From positions 1 through 28,788 of the IMG/VR virus record IMGVR_UViG_3300008120_000231: a DNA stretch of 28,788 bases; one strand, 5' to 3'. This document shows, one piece after another, positions 16,469 to 24,410 of this stretch; the first letter of the stretch is position 1, and the number at the start of each line of letters is the position of its first letter. The notes beneath the pieces were generated by a model. That model saw only the letters and a list, made by a program, of their open reading frames with translations. It did not search any database and was not told where the DNA came from. This DNA is from a virus. A program made the position numbers and the translations under genes.

Positions 16469-16863
16469 TATCGGATCCTATTTAAGAAAAATTCAACAGC
16501 TGCTTGCTGTTCTGAATATATTAGTGAGAAAGTAATTTGCACATAATATGCTTGTCTATCGTAATCTGGTTTGATAACGATTTCTCTAATTACCGCTCTT
16601 GGTTCATAATTATTTAGAGTATTTTCAATTGCGTTTCTTAGAGTAATCGTAGTTGCTGCATCAATTGGCTCAAACAACAAAGCGCGAATATTGCCACCTA
16701 TGTTTGGGTCTAATAATCGTTCATATTTATCCGTTAAGATTAAACTTCTTACAGAACGTTTTACTGCGTCAAATTCAGAAATTCTTAGTAAGTCGCTCTG
16801 TATTGGATTTCTAGCAAACGATGTGCTAAAGTCGCTATATTTTGGTTGTTTTTTCTCTGCCAT
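16468..16863 (-). CDS. 25: Baseplate wedge protein gp25
   Basis: This 131-residue protein matches the usual length of T4 gp25 (132). The GPW/gp25 pattern is clear: DAVKRSVRSLILTDKYERLL, DPNIGGNIRALLFEPID, then an amphipathic helix TLRNAIENTLNNYEPRA and a final strand region (YYVQITFSLIYSEQQ). gp25 sits at the inner baseplate, contacts gp6/gp7 and the sheath, and helps trigger contraction. Type VI secretion TssE is a relative. The ATG is preceded by GAGAAG. The start is supported by the fit to family length. Confidence 0.93.
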   Translation of the reverse strand: MAEKKQPKYSDFSTSFARNPIQSDLLRISEFDAVKRSVRSLILTDKYERLLDPNIGGNIRALLFEPIDAATTITLRNAIENTLNNYEPRAVIREIVIKPDYDRQAYYVQITFSLIYSEQQAAVEFFLNRIR

Positions 16864-16876
16864 TTTACTTCTCTAT

Positions 16877-17923
16877 TTATACTTGCGTTGGACGGAAAAC
16901 TTTTAATAACGAACCATTATTATTTACAGGATCATATCCTTTGCTCCAAGAAACAGAAATTGTTCCTGAATTCGGTTCATTTTGAAGCGATTGACAGCCA
17001 CCGAGGAAAGACATCTTTCCATCGGGGAATACCTGATACACGAAATTAGCATGACCATAATCCCACAAACATATATCTCCCACGCGAGCTTCAGAAAGAG
17101 GAACTTCAACTGCGCCATAATCTGAAGCTCTATTCATAATATCATATGCGTCTAATGTAGTTGTATATCTGTATCCAGATCTTTTTAGAACCCAGTTTAC
17201 AAGAGCCATCGACCAAGGTGTTTGGTCAGAATTAAATGGAGCTATGTTAGTATCATAGCCCATATCAGCAAAGATTCCTATAATGTTTCTATTACTCTGG
17301 AAGCCCTGTGTCCCAGTTTCTTTCCAAGCACCATCAAGACCTTCTGATACTAATGTTTGGAACGCAACTCCGAGCGGTATGACAGCTTCTTTTGGAGCTA
17401 TTGATTCAAGGGGATCTAAAGAAAGATTTCTTAGAGTTCCAGGAAAAGTAGATTTAATGTTTCCAGTGAGAACGTTTTCTATTTTCATCTTATATGAATC
17501 TGGATTGGCAACATACGCTGCCATCTGTGTTGCGTATGATTCGACAGTTTTAGTCGGCAACGTTGATGGCGCTTCAGGAGTTTGTGAAGATAAGACCAAT
17601 CCATTATCTGGAGCTGGAGCGCCAGATAATCCAGAATTTGGTGGAATGGTTTCTGGCTGTTGTAAATCACTAGTTGGAACACTTGGGACTGAGTTAGTTT
17701 GTTCAGCCACAGACTTATCAAATGTAGCAGAAGCACTGGACGATATTTGCGGGGTATCATCCTGTTGTGCATTAACACCACCCGACGAAGTGGATTTAGA
17801 TCCGCTGGTTGGTCCTTTTGATGGAGCTTTCCAAAGCGCAACATTTACACCATTTATAAAAATATTTGGCGAGTAAAATACATCAGAACTTGTAGGATAT
17901 GAACCTGGATTTTTTACTGGCAT
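16877..17923 (-). CDS. NlpC/P60-like (TIGR02594-type) spike-associated protein with PAAR-like N-terminus; catalytic Cys apparently replaced by Ser
   Basis: This 348-residue protein begins SSDVFYSPNIFINGVNVALW (residues 12-31), like the SPN.F.NG.P.A pattern of PAAR-type spike tips. A Ser/Pro/Gly-rich linker (about 35-125) follows. The C-terminal domain (about 180-345) follows the TIGR02594 peptidase layout: TPWSMALVNWVLKRSG, then RVGDICLWDYGHANFVYQV, then SFLGGCQS. In this family the PWC Cys is the usual nucleophile; here the codon at 17210-17212 is TCG, giving Ser238, while the partner His (His291) remains. The usual GGNQ also reads GGCQ. It may be an inactive wall-binding or structural domain. 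It lies between the gp5 spike and gp25, a fitting place for a spike tip or hub enzyme, and has a strong AAGGG site. Confidence 0.6.
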   Translation of the reverse strand: MPVKNPGSYPTSSDVFYSPNIFINGVNVALWKAPSKGPTSGSKSTSSGGVNAQQDDTPQISSSASATFDKSVAEQTNSVPSVPTSDLQQPETIPPNSGLSGAPAPDNGLVLSSQTPEAPSTLPTKTVESYATQMAAYVANPDSYKMKIENVLTGNIKSTFPGTLRNLSLDPLESIAPKEAVIPLGVAFQTLVSEGLDGAWKETGTQGFQSNRNIIGIFADMGYDTNIAPFNSDQTPWSMALVNWVLKRSGYRYTTTLDAYDIMNRASDYGAVEVPLSEARVGDICLWDYGHANFVYQVFPDGKMSFLGGCQSLQNEPNSGTISVSWSKGYDPVNNNGSLLKVFRPTQV

Positions 17924-17926
17924 AAT

Positions 17927-20359
17927 TTAACCCTTTCTTCCATTTTTATAATCTTTGAATTTGTTAGGAACATGTGCGTTTTTGTGATTCATAAAGGTAG
18001 CGACAGGCGTCGATGATTTCGCGCCATTCGGATTCTTAGCACCGAACCCGCCGATTGCTATATGATTCCAGCCAACAGCACCTTTGCTAGTGTATTCTAG
18101 CAGATGTTGTCTTGCTCGATTACCAACAATTTCGTGAATTTTTAATGCTTGATCGTATGCCGACATTCCGACTGGACCAAGGTCGATTGCACATCCAGTA
18201 ATATGATCGCTTTTCGGGTTTCCCTTACCAGTTGCAGAATTTGGATCGCGCAAACCATCATTGATATTAAATCTTAATCCTGCATCTCTTAGCGGATCTA
18301 ATATTACTTGAGCTAAAATAGTTAGATTATTTACAACATCTGCTGCGCTAATACCACGACTTCCTCTAATAGGAATACCTTTGGTTAGATCTTTTAATTT
18401 ATAATATTTAGAGATCTTGACATTTAAATCACCATTCCATTCTATCTTGGTCGGCTTCACATCAGTAGAACCACCAGCTGTTGGTGTAGTACCACCTGTA
18501 TCAGTAGTGTATGGCGTTTCGTCGCTTCCTTCGCCAGATCCGTCTAATACACCGCGACTGTTCTGGGTATAACCTTCGCCATCTGCCAATGTTTCAGCAG
18601 AAGACGCAGAAACACTTAATTCATTTACTGGTGTTGGCGCGCCGATACCAGCAGTTCCTTCGTTCATTCTAATTTCTGAACCTTCTAAGAATAATTTACT
18701 TGTGATTATCTTAGCTTCACCCTGAGAGGTTAGATTAAACTTACCGCCGACTTTCCAATTTACGTCGCCGACTGTTGATATGTTTGTCGCCTTATTTGAC
18801 AACAAGTTAATATCACCTGTTGCTGAAATGTTACAATTACCACGGATATAGAAATTACCATCACCATATGTTATCTGATTCATAGAGCCATTGGAACGCA
18901 TAACAATTCTACCATCTGGATGTATTTCTATAAATGATCCAGTTTTATGGAAAATGTGAATTCGCTCAGAACCTTCCGTATCGTCAAATTCTAATACGTG
19001 ACCGCCAGCAGTTTCCATAACATGATTCTTGGGATATTCTGTAGCATACTTTGACGAAGGCTCATTCCAAGTTAATCCAGAAGCAGTTAGAATTCCTGCA
19101 GCAGCAGTTCTCTTTGTGTAGGTAATCGCGTCTTCATCTGTTTGGCGACTAGGAGTTTTATAGTTTGGCTGGGTAACTGATGTTATCTCTCCAGTCACAG
19201 GATCAGTTTCAACTACAGATTCTGACGCGTCTACTGTTCCCTTTAATTTGTTCAAATATTCTTTGAAATATTTTACTCGTTCAGCCTGACCGTTTGAAGG
19301 TACTTTTCCGTTTACGATACCACCAGTTGCTATAATGTATGCGTCAGTTTCATTCGGCGGAGAAGGTTTATTGTATCTAGAACTCCTGCTTACATTTGTT
19401 TTCCACCACCAAGCAGAAGACAAAGCGGCAGACTCAATTGATTTTGCCAAGTCATCTGGAGATCGTACGCAGTTAATACCACATGCTCTTTCTACTGCAG
19501 CATAATTACTCTTTCCAGTAATTTGCAAATATCCTCTTCCTCTATATTTGTAACCATCTCCACTAGCTTCATTACCATTACCAAGTTCTTCTCTTGCATA
19601 AACCCTACTTCCTAGTCTAGGTGGATTCTTAATATAAGGAGCAGTATCAACGCCTTTGAAATATTTGCCAAAAGTTTTTCTAATTGCAGAATCAGTACTG
19701 TACGACAAATTCTCTTCTAGTTTTCTAAAGTTTCCAGTTTCATGTTTGCAGTTAGCCAAGAACGCAGCGAGTTCTGGAATTGTTGTGATTCCTTGTTTCT
19801 TTGCTGCTTCTATCAATGCTGTTTCGTGTTCGTTGAAATCGGCGGTGCTAGGAGTATTTGTAGCAGGGGCAACTTGTTGTGATGGAGCTTCGGTATTCTC
19901 CGATGGTGCTGGCGGTTCATAATAAGATGGCTGAGCTTCTACGCCAGTAGGAATTCCAAGTTCTCCGCGCGCGAGCGGTGAGTTAGTACCATATGTTATC
20001 TGGCCAGATCTAGGGAATATTCCATCAGGGTCACTGAATCCTCGCGCGGTATCTGCTGGTTGTGTTGGTATACCAGTAATAGAACCCAATACAACTGGCT
20101 GTTGTGCTGTTCTTCCGTCGATAAAGAATCCAACAACCCAGTCGCCCTGATTTAACATAGGAGCAGACATATTTGCAGTTGAACTCACCATTGGCGCCCA
20201 AGGTAAACTCTCAGTCGGAACTTCTGATTTGTTGTCAGAATGAAATCCAATGCATCTTACTCGGACGCGATTAATTTTGAGAGGATCTTCGATATCCTCT
20301 ATCACGCCCATAAACCATATAAATTGACCAAATGGAGTATTTTCTAGATTATCTCTCAC
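17927..20359 (-). CDS. 5: Baseplate hub spike / tail lysozyme gp5 with GH19 and M15 peptidase domains
   Basis: This 810-residue protein starts with GTG, directly after the TAA of the hub gene, with an AGAGGA site. Residues 8-100 are a gp5/VgrG-type OB fold (FGQFIWFMGVIEDIEDPLKI, RVRVRCIGFH, QGDWVVGFFIDG, QQPVVLGSITG). Residues 175-340 are a GH19-type muramidase/chitinase domain with NCKHETGNFRKL (catalytic Glu in HET) and YKYRGRGYLQITGKSNY, where T4 gp5 has a T4-lysozyme domain. Residues about 430-600 form the beta-helix needle (GGHVLEFDDTEGSERI, repeated I.A.GD...S). The C-terminus (about 650-790) is an M15-type zinc peptidase with GLRDP, SDHITGCAIDL and GWNHIAIG carrying the His, Asp and His ligands. 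It would pierce the outer membrane and cut both glycan and peptide of the wall. Confidence 0.88.
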   Translation of the reverse strand: MRDNLENTPFGQFIWFMGVIEDIEDPLKINRVRVRCIGFHSDNKSEVPTESLPWAPMVSSTANMSAPMLNQGDWVVGFFIDGRTAQQPVVLGSITGIPTQPADTARGFSDPDGIFPRSGQITYGTNSPLARGELGIPTGVEAQPSYYEPPAPSENTEAPSQQVAPATNTPSTADFNEHETALIEAAKKQGITTIPELAAFLANCKHETGNFRKLEENLSYSTDSAIRKTFGKYFKGVDTAPYIKNPPRLGSRVYAREELGNGNEASGDGYKYRGRGYLQITGKSNYAAVERACGINCVRSPDDLAKSIESAALSSAWWWKTNVSRSSRYNKPSPPNETDAYIIATGGIVNGKVPSNGQAERVKYFKEYLNKLKGTVDASESVVETDPVTGEITSVTQPNYKTPSRQTDEDAITYTKRTAAAGILTASGLTWNEPSSKYATEYPKNHVMETAGGHVLEFDDTEGSERIHIFHKTGSFIEIHPDGRIVMRSNGSMNQITYGDGNFYIRGNCNISATGDINLLSNKATNISTVGDVNWKVGGKFNLTSQGEAKIITSKLFLEGSEIRMNEGTAGIGAPTPVNELSVSASSAETLADGEGYTQNSRGVLDGSGEGSDETPYTTDTGGTTPTAGGSTDVKPTKIEWNGDLNVKISKYYKLKDLTKGIPIRGSRGISAADVVNNLTILAQVILDPLRDAGLRFNINDGLRDPNSATGKGNPKSDHITGCAIDLGPVGMSAYDQALKIHEIVGNRARQHLLEYTSKGAVGWNHIAIGGFGAKNPNGAKSSTPVATFMNHKNAHVPNKFKDYKNGRKG

Positions 20360-21781
20360 TTATCCTCTACCTTTAGCAATTGTTATGTTGTTAGTATTTA
20401 AGAAGTCATCAAATCCAGCAGCACCGCCAGATTGAAGTTCGTATCTATATTCTTTTCGTTGTACTGGAGAATCGCTGTTTGTGCTGCCAGACACAGGTAT
20501 TTCAAACGCATCTTTATACAAATCTATGATGGTGTCAAAGATAACTCCGACACCAATATCATGTCTTACGCCAGCCACGAGGTAGCGACCGTGCATTTTG
20601 TTATCAAATTGTTTGAATTCTTCCTCTACCAAGAATTTGGCAGGAACTTCCATATCGATTATATCTCCAGGAACTATCTCATGATTCCCATATACTTTAA
20701 TTGTTACCTTATTTTCACGAAGCATTGCTAGTTGAGCTTTTGCTACTGGCTCTTTTTTATTTCTAAATTCAGTTCTTTCGTAAGAAGCGTCGTCGCATAT
20801 AATTTTGGTATTTGCAGATGTATCAATTGAAGCCTGTGTTGTTGTAGTTTCTTTTAGCTGCGCTTTTAATCCAGAAATATCGTGCGGAGAATATTTACCC
20901 ATTAGCGATACTTTGTCTTTATCTGTTTCGTAATCAAATCTGTTTGATGCTACTGTTCTATCGATGAAGTTAAATGAAACAATTTCGTTGTCTATAATAC
21001 CCTGCGAAATCATATTATTGCGAGAACCAGCTGCTGGTTGAGTATAATGCAAGATTCTATAATAGTCATCCTCATCATCAGATGGAGTAGAGGTTGCGAA
21101 TTGTTTATATTTGAACACTCGCGCGGTATTTACCAATTCTCTAGCAGATTTAAAATTATATTTTGAAACGGTTTCAAACGCAAAAAATAAGTTATCCTCA
21201 TACGAAGAGTTAGCAGAAATAGAACGATCGCTAAGATTCTGAAGAACGACAAATGGTTTTGCTTTAGTGAATACAAACTTTACATCACCAGAAGTTTCTT
21301 CCGCGTCAATATCAGCTTCATTGACTGATAGATATGTCTTTAGAACATCTTTAGCGGTGTCAGAACTTTTTCCGCTTCCAGTAACTGAAATGAATATATT
21401 TTTATTTAAGTATCCTGGCTTAGTAAGAGCCGCAATGGTCATTACTCTGTGTTTGGTATTTTGAGTCTGCTGCGACGAAGAGAATTCGCTTATGTAAAAC
21501 TTCTTGATTATTTTGAATGTATCTTCTTCGTTTCTGTACAAAGTTATTTCTAACTCATCTCCCATAGAGATGAATCCCTTATCATATAACCCAAGACCGT
21601 CAGAAAATATTCCCTTAAAGAACATAGACTTCATAGACAACGCTTGGGAAATAGAGAATGCAGTAAAGAATTGTGAAACACCATATTGTAGTATTTCACC
21701 ATCTTTAGCATTCTTTCTCGTTAGACGAATATCAAACGAGTGTTGGTTTATCTTTCCTACGTTGATTATCGGTAGTGACAT
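20360..21781 (-). CDS. 27: Baseplate hub protein, gp27-like
   Basis: This 473-residue protein lies between gp53 and the gp5 spike, with its stop touching the gp5 GTG and its start overlapping the gp53 end. The N-terminal region (NVGKINQHSFDIRLTRKNAK, FFTAFSISQALSMKSMFFKG, GDELEITLYRNEEDTFKIIK, KFYISEF) is beta-rich and has the layout of the first tube-like domains of gp27/VgrG hubs. The middle (TAKDVLKTYLSVNE) and later part (VPGDIIDMEVPAKFL) fit the gp27-like fold, where the trimer docks gp5. T4 gp27 is 391 residues. Sequence similarity to T4 gp27 is weak, so the name rests on layout and on the adjacent gp5 gene. Confidence 0.7.
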   Translation of the reverse strand: MSLPIINVGKINQHSFDIRLTRKNAKDGEILQYGVSQFFTAFSISQALSMKSMFFKGIFSDGLGLYDKGFISMGDELEITLYRNEEDTFKIIKKFYISEFSSSQQTQNTKHRVMTIAALTKPGYLNKNIFISVTGSGKSSDTAKDVLKTYLSVNEADIDAEETSGDVKFVFTKAKPFVVLQNLSDRSISANSSYEDNLFFAFETVSKYNFKSARELVNTARVFKYKQFATSTPSDDEDDYYRILHYTQPAAGSRNNMISQGIIDNEIVSFNFIDRTVASNRFDYETDKDKVSLMGKYSPHDISGLKAQLKETTTTQASIDTSANTKIICDDASYERTEFRNKKEPVAKAQLAMLRENKVTIKVYGNHEIVPGDIIDMEVPAKFLVEEEFKQFDNKMHGRYLVAGVRHDIGVGVIFDTIIDLYKDAFEIPVSGSTNSDSPVQRKEYRYELQSGGAAGFDDFLNTNNITIAKGRG

Positions 21782-21782
21782 A

Positions 21783-22316
21783 TTAGCTCAATTTCTTTTT
21801 CAATTCAATCGCAATGTTCGGAGCAAAAGAAGCTTCGACTAATTTAATTCTACGACGATTTTCATTTAACTCAAACTCTTTATCATAGTTAGTAATACCG
21901 ACAAAGTTTCCTTTGGTAGTATTATCATATGCATACGTGTAAGTGGTCGGTGTAATATTAAAATCTACTAGCTTACCATTTTGTAATAAGCGATACTCGT
22001 AAAATGCAGATTTAGCAGCCTGAATAGAACCATATTTCTTAACGATAAACTGGTCAAATTCTTCTTGAGTCATTGGCCATTCAAAATACGGATCTATTAT
22101 AGTATTTGACAAAATAACCAGCCAAGCATAGTCGACGGAGCCATAGTAGTTGAACGCCACTGTGGTCGGTCTGTCTCCTTCTTTTAGAACATAGTCATAA
22201 AATGCAGTAGATAGCTGAAACAATTCTTTTACGAAGTCTGTCTTCAGCATGATATTACGCATAGGAACACCATCATACGTTATTCTAGGAAAATTACTGA
22301 AATATTTACTTGACAT
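21783..22316 (-). CDS. 53: Baseplate wedge protein gp53
   Basis: This 177-residue protein (T4 gp53 has 196) shows the family core: a short N-terminal strand with FPRITYDG, then VAFNYYGSVDYAWLVILSNT, DPYFEWPMTQEEFDQFIVKK, YGSIQAAKS. The YG...YWV.L..N...DP...W pattern is the gp53 hallmark. gp53 joins wedges and is required before hub and wedges come together; it carries a LysM-like fold in T4. The start has an AAGG site 6 bases upstream and lies 8 bases after gp48. It is part of the gp48-53-27-5 order. Confidence 0.88.
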   Translation of the reverse strand: MSSKYFSNFPRITYDGVPMRNIMLKTDFVKELFQLSTAFYDYVLKEGDRPTTVAFNYYGSVDYAWLVILSNTIIDPYFEWPMTQEEFDQFIVKKYGSIQAAKSAFYEYRLLQNGKLVDFNITPTTYTYAYDNTTKGNFVGITNYDKEFELNENRRRIKLVEASFAPNIAIELKKKLS

Positions 22317-22324
22317 ATATTACC

Positions 22325-23323
22325 TTATGCTGATGTATTTGCGGCAGGAGGAATAGTTAAAACAGTACCTCTATCTCTGCTTGCTGAATCTAGAGATTGA
22401 ACTGCGTCGTTTGCACCTCGTTGATTAGTTATCGGAGTCATGGAAGAACCAGAAATATCGATGAGAGTTTTGTTCATAGGGAATATTTCTTTGAAAGTAA
22501 ACGACATCTTTACAAATTGTGGTGCTCCTGTGTCTTTGAAAAACGCCATGCCGCCAGAAGCTCCATAACTTACCTGAAAATCTGTAATTACACCTCGTGA
22601 CATCGAAAACAGATAATCGGTTCCGCCAAAACTGATTTCCCACTCATATGGAAAATCAAGGAAGTTCTTATCTTCTCTAGGAAGCGAAAGATATCTAATC
22701 TGATTGATTATCTCTTTTAACACGTCACTTTCTTGTTTACTTGCAGGAGCAAAATTGAAAGAAAACTGAAATTGTCGTTGATCTACGTTCTTGAATAATA
22801 GGGTTGAGTATGGATTTGGAACATCGCCCATACCAGAATTTACAAGCGCACCGACCTCGTCGCTAATACCACCAATGGCAGAACGCAAAGCATAATTACC
22901 CCCAGCCATAAGTTCGGTTTTCATGGAAGAAATGCCTGCTCCGAAACCACCAGAACTAAATGCGTCTCCAATTGCAGCTCCAGCTCTAAACCCTGCAGCT
23001 ACCATTCCGAGATCGATAGAATTGTAGTTTAAGTTAAGCTGATCTTGGATCTGTTCTGGAAGAGGTAACATAATAGTTTTCCCAGAAGTCGAGCCTGCTT
23101 TAACTACGGGTATAGATTTGCTACCAGAACTAATTGTAATATCAATTTTATCTGGTTCGAGACCAGCGACAGTCTGTACATATTTTATCGGGGACAAAAC
23201 CATAAAGTAATCTGGCTTTCCACTCAACGGATACTCTAATGGTGCAGTTGACCCTGCGGTGATATTAGCTTTTTTGGCTTCGATCGCGCTGCTCGGATTT
23301 CTTGCTGTTGTTCTCGTTGACAT
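22325..23323 (-). CDS. 48: Baseplate tail-tube cap protein gp48
   Basis: This 332-residue protein is read from the ATG at 23323 (MSTRTTARNP), which has AAGG 7 bases upstream. A longer frame from 23371 would add 16 residues and overlap the gp4 start, so I prefer the shorter one. The core is the tube-fold family of gp48/gp54/gp19: VDQRQFQFSFNFAPASKQES, VLKEIINQIRYLSLPREDKN, FPYEWEISFGG, GVITDFQVSYGASGG, FKDTGAPQFVKMSFTFKEIF. T4 gp48 has 364 residues. It sits on the hub and starts the tail tube together with gp54. The Gly/Ala-rich stretch near residues 110-165 (SSGGFGAGISSMK) is less conserved. It is the first gene of the leftward operon. Confidence 0.8.
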   Translation of the reverse strand: MSTRTTARNPSSAIEAKKANITAGSTAPLEYPLSGKPDYFMVLSPIKYVQTVAGLEPDKIDITISSGSKSIPVVKAGSTSGKTIMLPLPEQIQDQLNLNYNSIDLGMVAAGFRAGAAIGDAFSSGGFGAGISSMKTELMAGGNYALRSAIGGISDEVGALVNSGMGDVPNPYSTLLFKNVDQRQFQFSFNFAPASKQESDVLKEIINQIRYLSLPREDKNFLDFPYEWEISFGGTDYLFSMSRGVITDFQVSYGASGGMAFFKDTGAPQFVKMSFTFKEIFPMNKTLIDISGSSMTPITNQRGANDAVQSLDSASRDRGTVLTIPPAANTSA

Positions 23324-23330
23324 ATAAATA
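23323..23330 (+). promoter_or_regulatory. T4-type late promoter box TATAAATA, driving gp4 and the rightward genes
   Basis: A perfect T4 late promoter core, TATAAATA, lies 34 bases before the gp4 ATG. A start site about 6-7 bases after the box gives a leader of roughly 28 bases ending in a TTTAGG-containing site. The box lies on top of the gp48 start region on the opposite strand. Phage-encoded sigma-like gp55 would recognise it. Confidence 0.65.
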
Positions 23331-23349
23331 CCTTGTTGATTATACTCTT

Positions 23350-23357
23350 TATTTAGG
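23350..23357 (-). promoter_or_regulatory. Possible leftward late promoter (CCTAAATA)
   Basis: On the minus strand CCTAAATA matches six of eight bases of TATAAATA. It lies about 27 bases upstream of the gp48 ATG at 23323 and would give a leader of about 20 bases that contains AAGG. Placement is good, but the match is imperfect. Confidence 0.4.
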
Positions 23358-23364
23358 CGATAAA

Positions 23365-23799
23365 ATGGCATGGAAAGGAAGATACAAGGTCAAGAACCCA
23401 TCTAAATATAAGGGAGACCCGACCAAAGTTATTTATAGGTCAAGCCTAGAGCTGAAATTCATGAACTTCCTTGATACTCATTCTGATGTTCTTGAATGGA
23501 ATTCAGAGGAAGTTGTAGTTCCTTATAGATGTGTAACTGACAATAAAATGCATCGATATTTCGTGGACTTTTGGTTTAGAAAAAGAACACCAGATGGTAA
23601 AATAGAAAGTATACTTGTTGAGATTAAACCACTAGCTCAGACGCGCGAACCAAAGAAACAGCAGCGAAGAACTAGAAGGTACATTAACGAAGTTATGACT
23701 TGGGGTAAGAATCAGTCGAAATGGAAAGCTGCGGAAGAGTATTGTAAGGATCGCGGCTGGAAGTTTCAAATTATTACAGAGAAGGAATTGAACAACTAA
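23365..23799 (+). CDS. 4: Head completion nuclease gp4
   Basis: This 144-residue protein is read from MAWKGRYKVKNPSKYKGDP at 23365, close to T4 gp4 (150 residues, MAKWKG.YRV.NP.KY.GD). The frame is open further upstream, but those residues are unlike the family. It has the TnsA-like PD-(D/E)XK layout: Glu in YRSSLELKFMNFLD, then HRYFVDFWFRKR, then SILVEIKPLAQT, giving the E...D...ExK set. gp4 (also called gp50) finishes packaged heads so that tails can join. It is the first gene of the rightward operon. Its TAA overlaps the next ATG (TAATG), so translation is coupled. Key residues look intact. Confidence 0.92.
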   Translation: MAWKGRYKVKNPSKYKGDPTKVIYRSSLELKFMNFLDTHSDVLEWNSEEVVVPYRCVTDNKMHRYFVDFWFRKRTPDGKIESILVEIKPLAQTREPKKQQRRTRRYINEVMTWGKNQSKWKAAEEYCKDRGWKFQIITEKELNN

Positions 23800-24410
23800 T
23801 GCCAGCATACATTTACACTAAAATGGTCGAAGAAGCTTCTAAAACTGGTGTATCATTAGCACAGTTTACAAATAGGGCTAGGTCTTGGCTAACGCAAAAA
23901 TATGCTCAGATTGGTAAAGAAACGGTTCGTCCTGTTCGATTTATTGAACAAGTAGACCGTAAGAAACGAAGAATTCGTATAGGAAGATTGTATATGTTTT
24001 TATACGATCCAAAGGGAAAGAAAGAACTCCCTTACTACGATAGATTTCCTTTAGTGTTTCCTGTTGATTTCGAAACTGATGGTTTCTATGGTCTAAACAT
24101 GCATTACTTGCCGCCAGTTCTTCGCGCGAAACTATACGATAGTTTGCTAGAATTAAAAACAAAAAGCGAAAACGAGAACATCAGCGCTGTCGAATTAACA
24201 AGAATAAGAATAACATATACTCTACTTAAGAAAGCGGCAAGATTTAGATTTTTCAAACCATGCTTTAAGCATTATTTGTATAAACAAGTTCGTTCTCCAT
24301 TCATCATTGTTCCAGAGGAAGAATGGAATATCACCATGTTTTTACCTTCTGAGCAATTTAAGAAAGCAACTAAAGAACAAGTCTGGAAAGACAGCAGGAG
24401 CAAAGTCTAA
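23799..24410 (+). CDS. Conserved T4-like phage protein, possibly DNA end protector gp2
   Basis: This 203-residue protein is basic. It contains IGRLYMFLYDPKGKKELPYY, DRFPLVFPVDFETDGFYGLN, MHYLPPVLRAKLYDSLLEL and, near the end, VPEEEWNITMFLPSEQFKKA followed by VWKDSRSKV. I recognise this as a conserved family in T4-like phages, with F.YDP..K..LPYYD.FPLV as its hallmark. In T4, gene 2 (DNA end protector) is next to gene 4, and this gene directly follows gp4, so gp2 is a reasonable guess from synteny; the sequence alone does not prove it. The high Lys/Arg content would suit DNA binding. Its start overlaps the gp4 stop and its stop overlaps the next start. Confidence 0.5.
   Translation: MPAYIYTKMVEEASKTGVSLAQFTNRARSWLTQKYAQIGKETVRPVRFIEQVDRKKRRIRIGRLYMFLYDPKGKKELPYYDRFPLVFPVDFETDGFYGLNMHYLPPVLRAKLYDSLLELKTKSENENISAVELTRIRITYTLLKKAARFRFFKPCFKHYLYKQVRSPFIIVPEEEWNITMFLPSEQFKKATKEQVWKDSRSKV

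Noticed and set aside
16874-16881. Perfect TATAAATA on the minus strand just before gp25
   Set aside because: A start 6-7 bases downstream would fall in the gp25 ribosome binding site and leave a leader of only about 5 bases. It also overlaps the stop codon of the upstream gene, so chance in AT-rich DNA is likely.
17283-17876. Rightward ORF of 197 codons opposite the peptidase-like gene
   Set aside because: Antisense to a well-supported gene in a tight operon; the product has no recognisable motif and no start signal.
23302-23364. N-terminal extension of gp4 (21 extra residues)
   Set aside because: The extra residues overlap the late promoter and gp48 start, and the family start is the MAWKG ATG at 23365.
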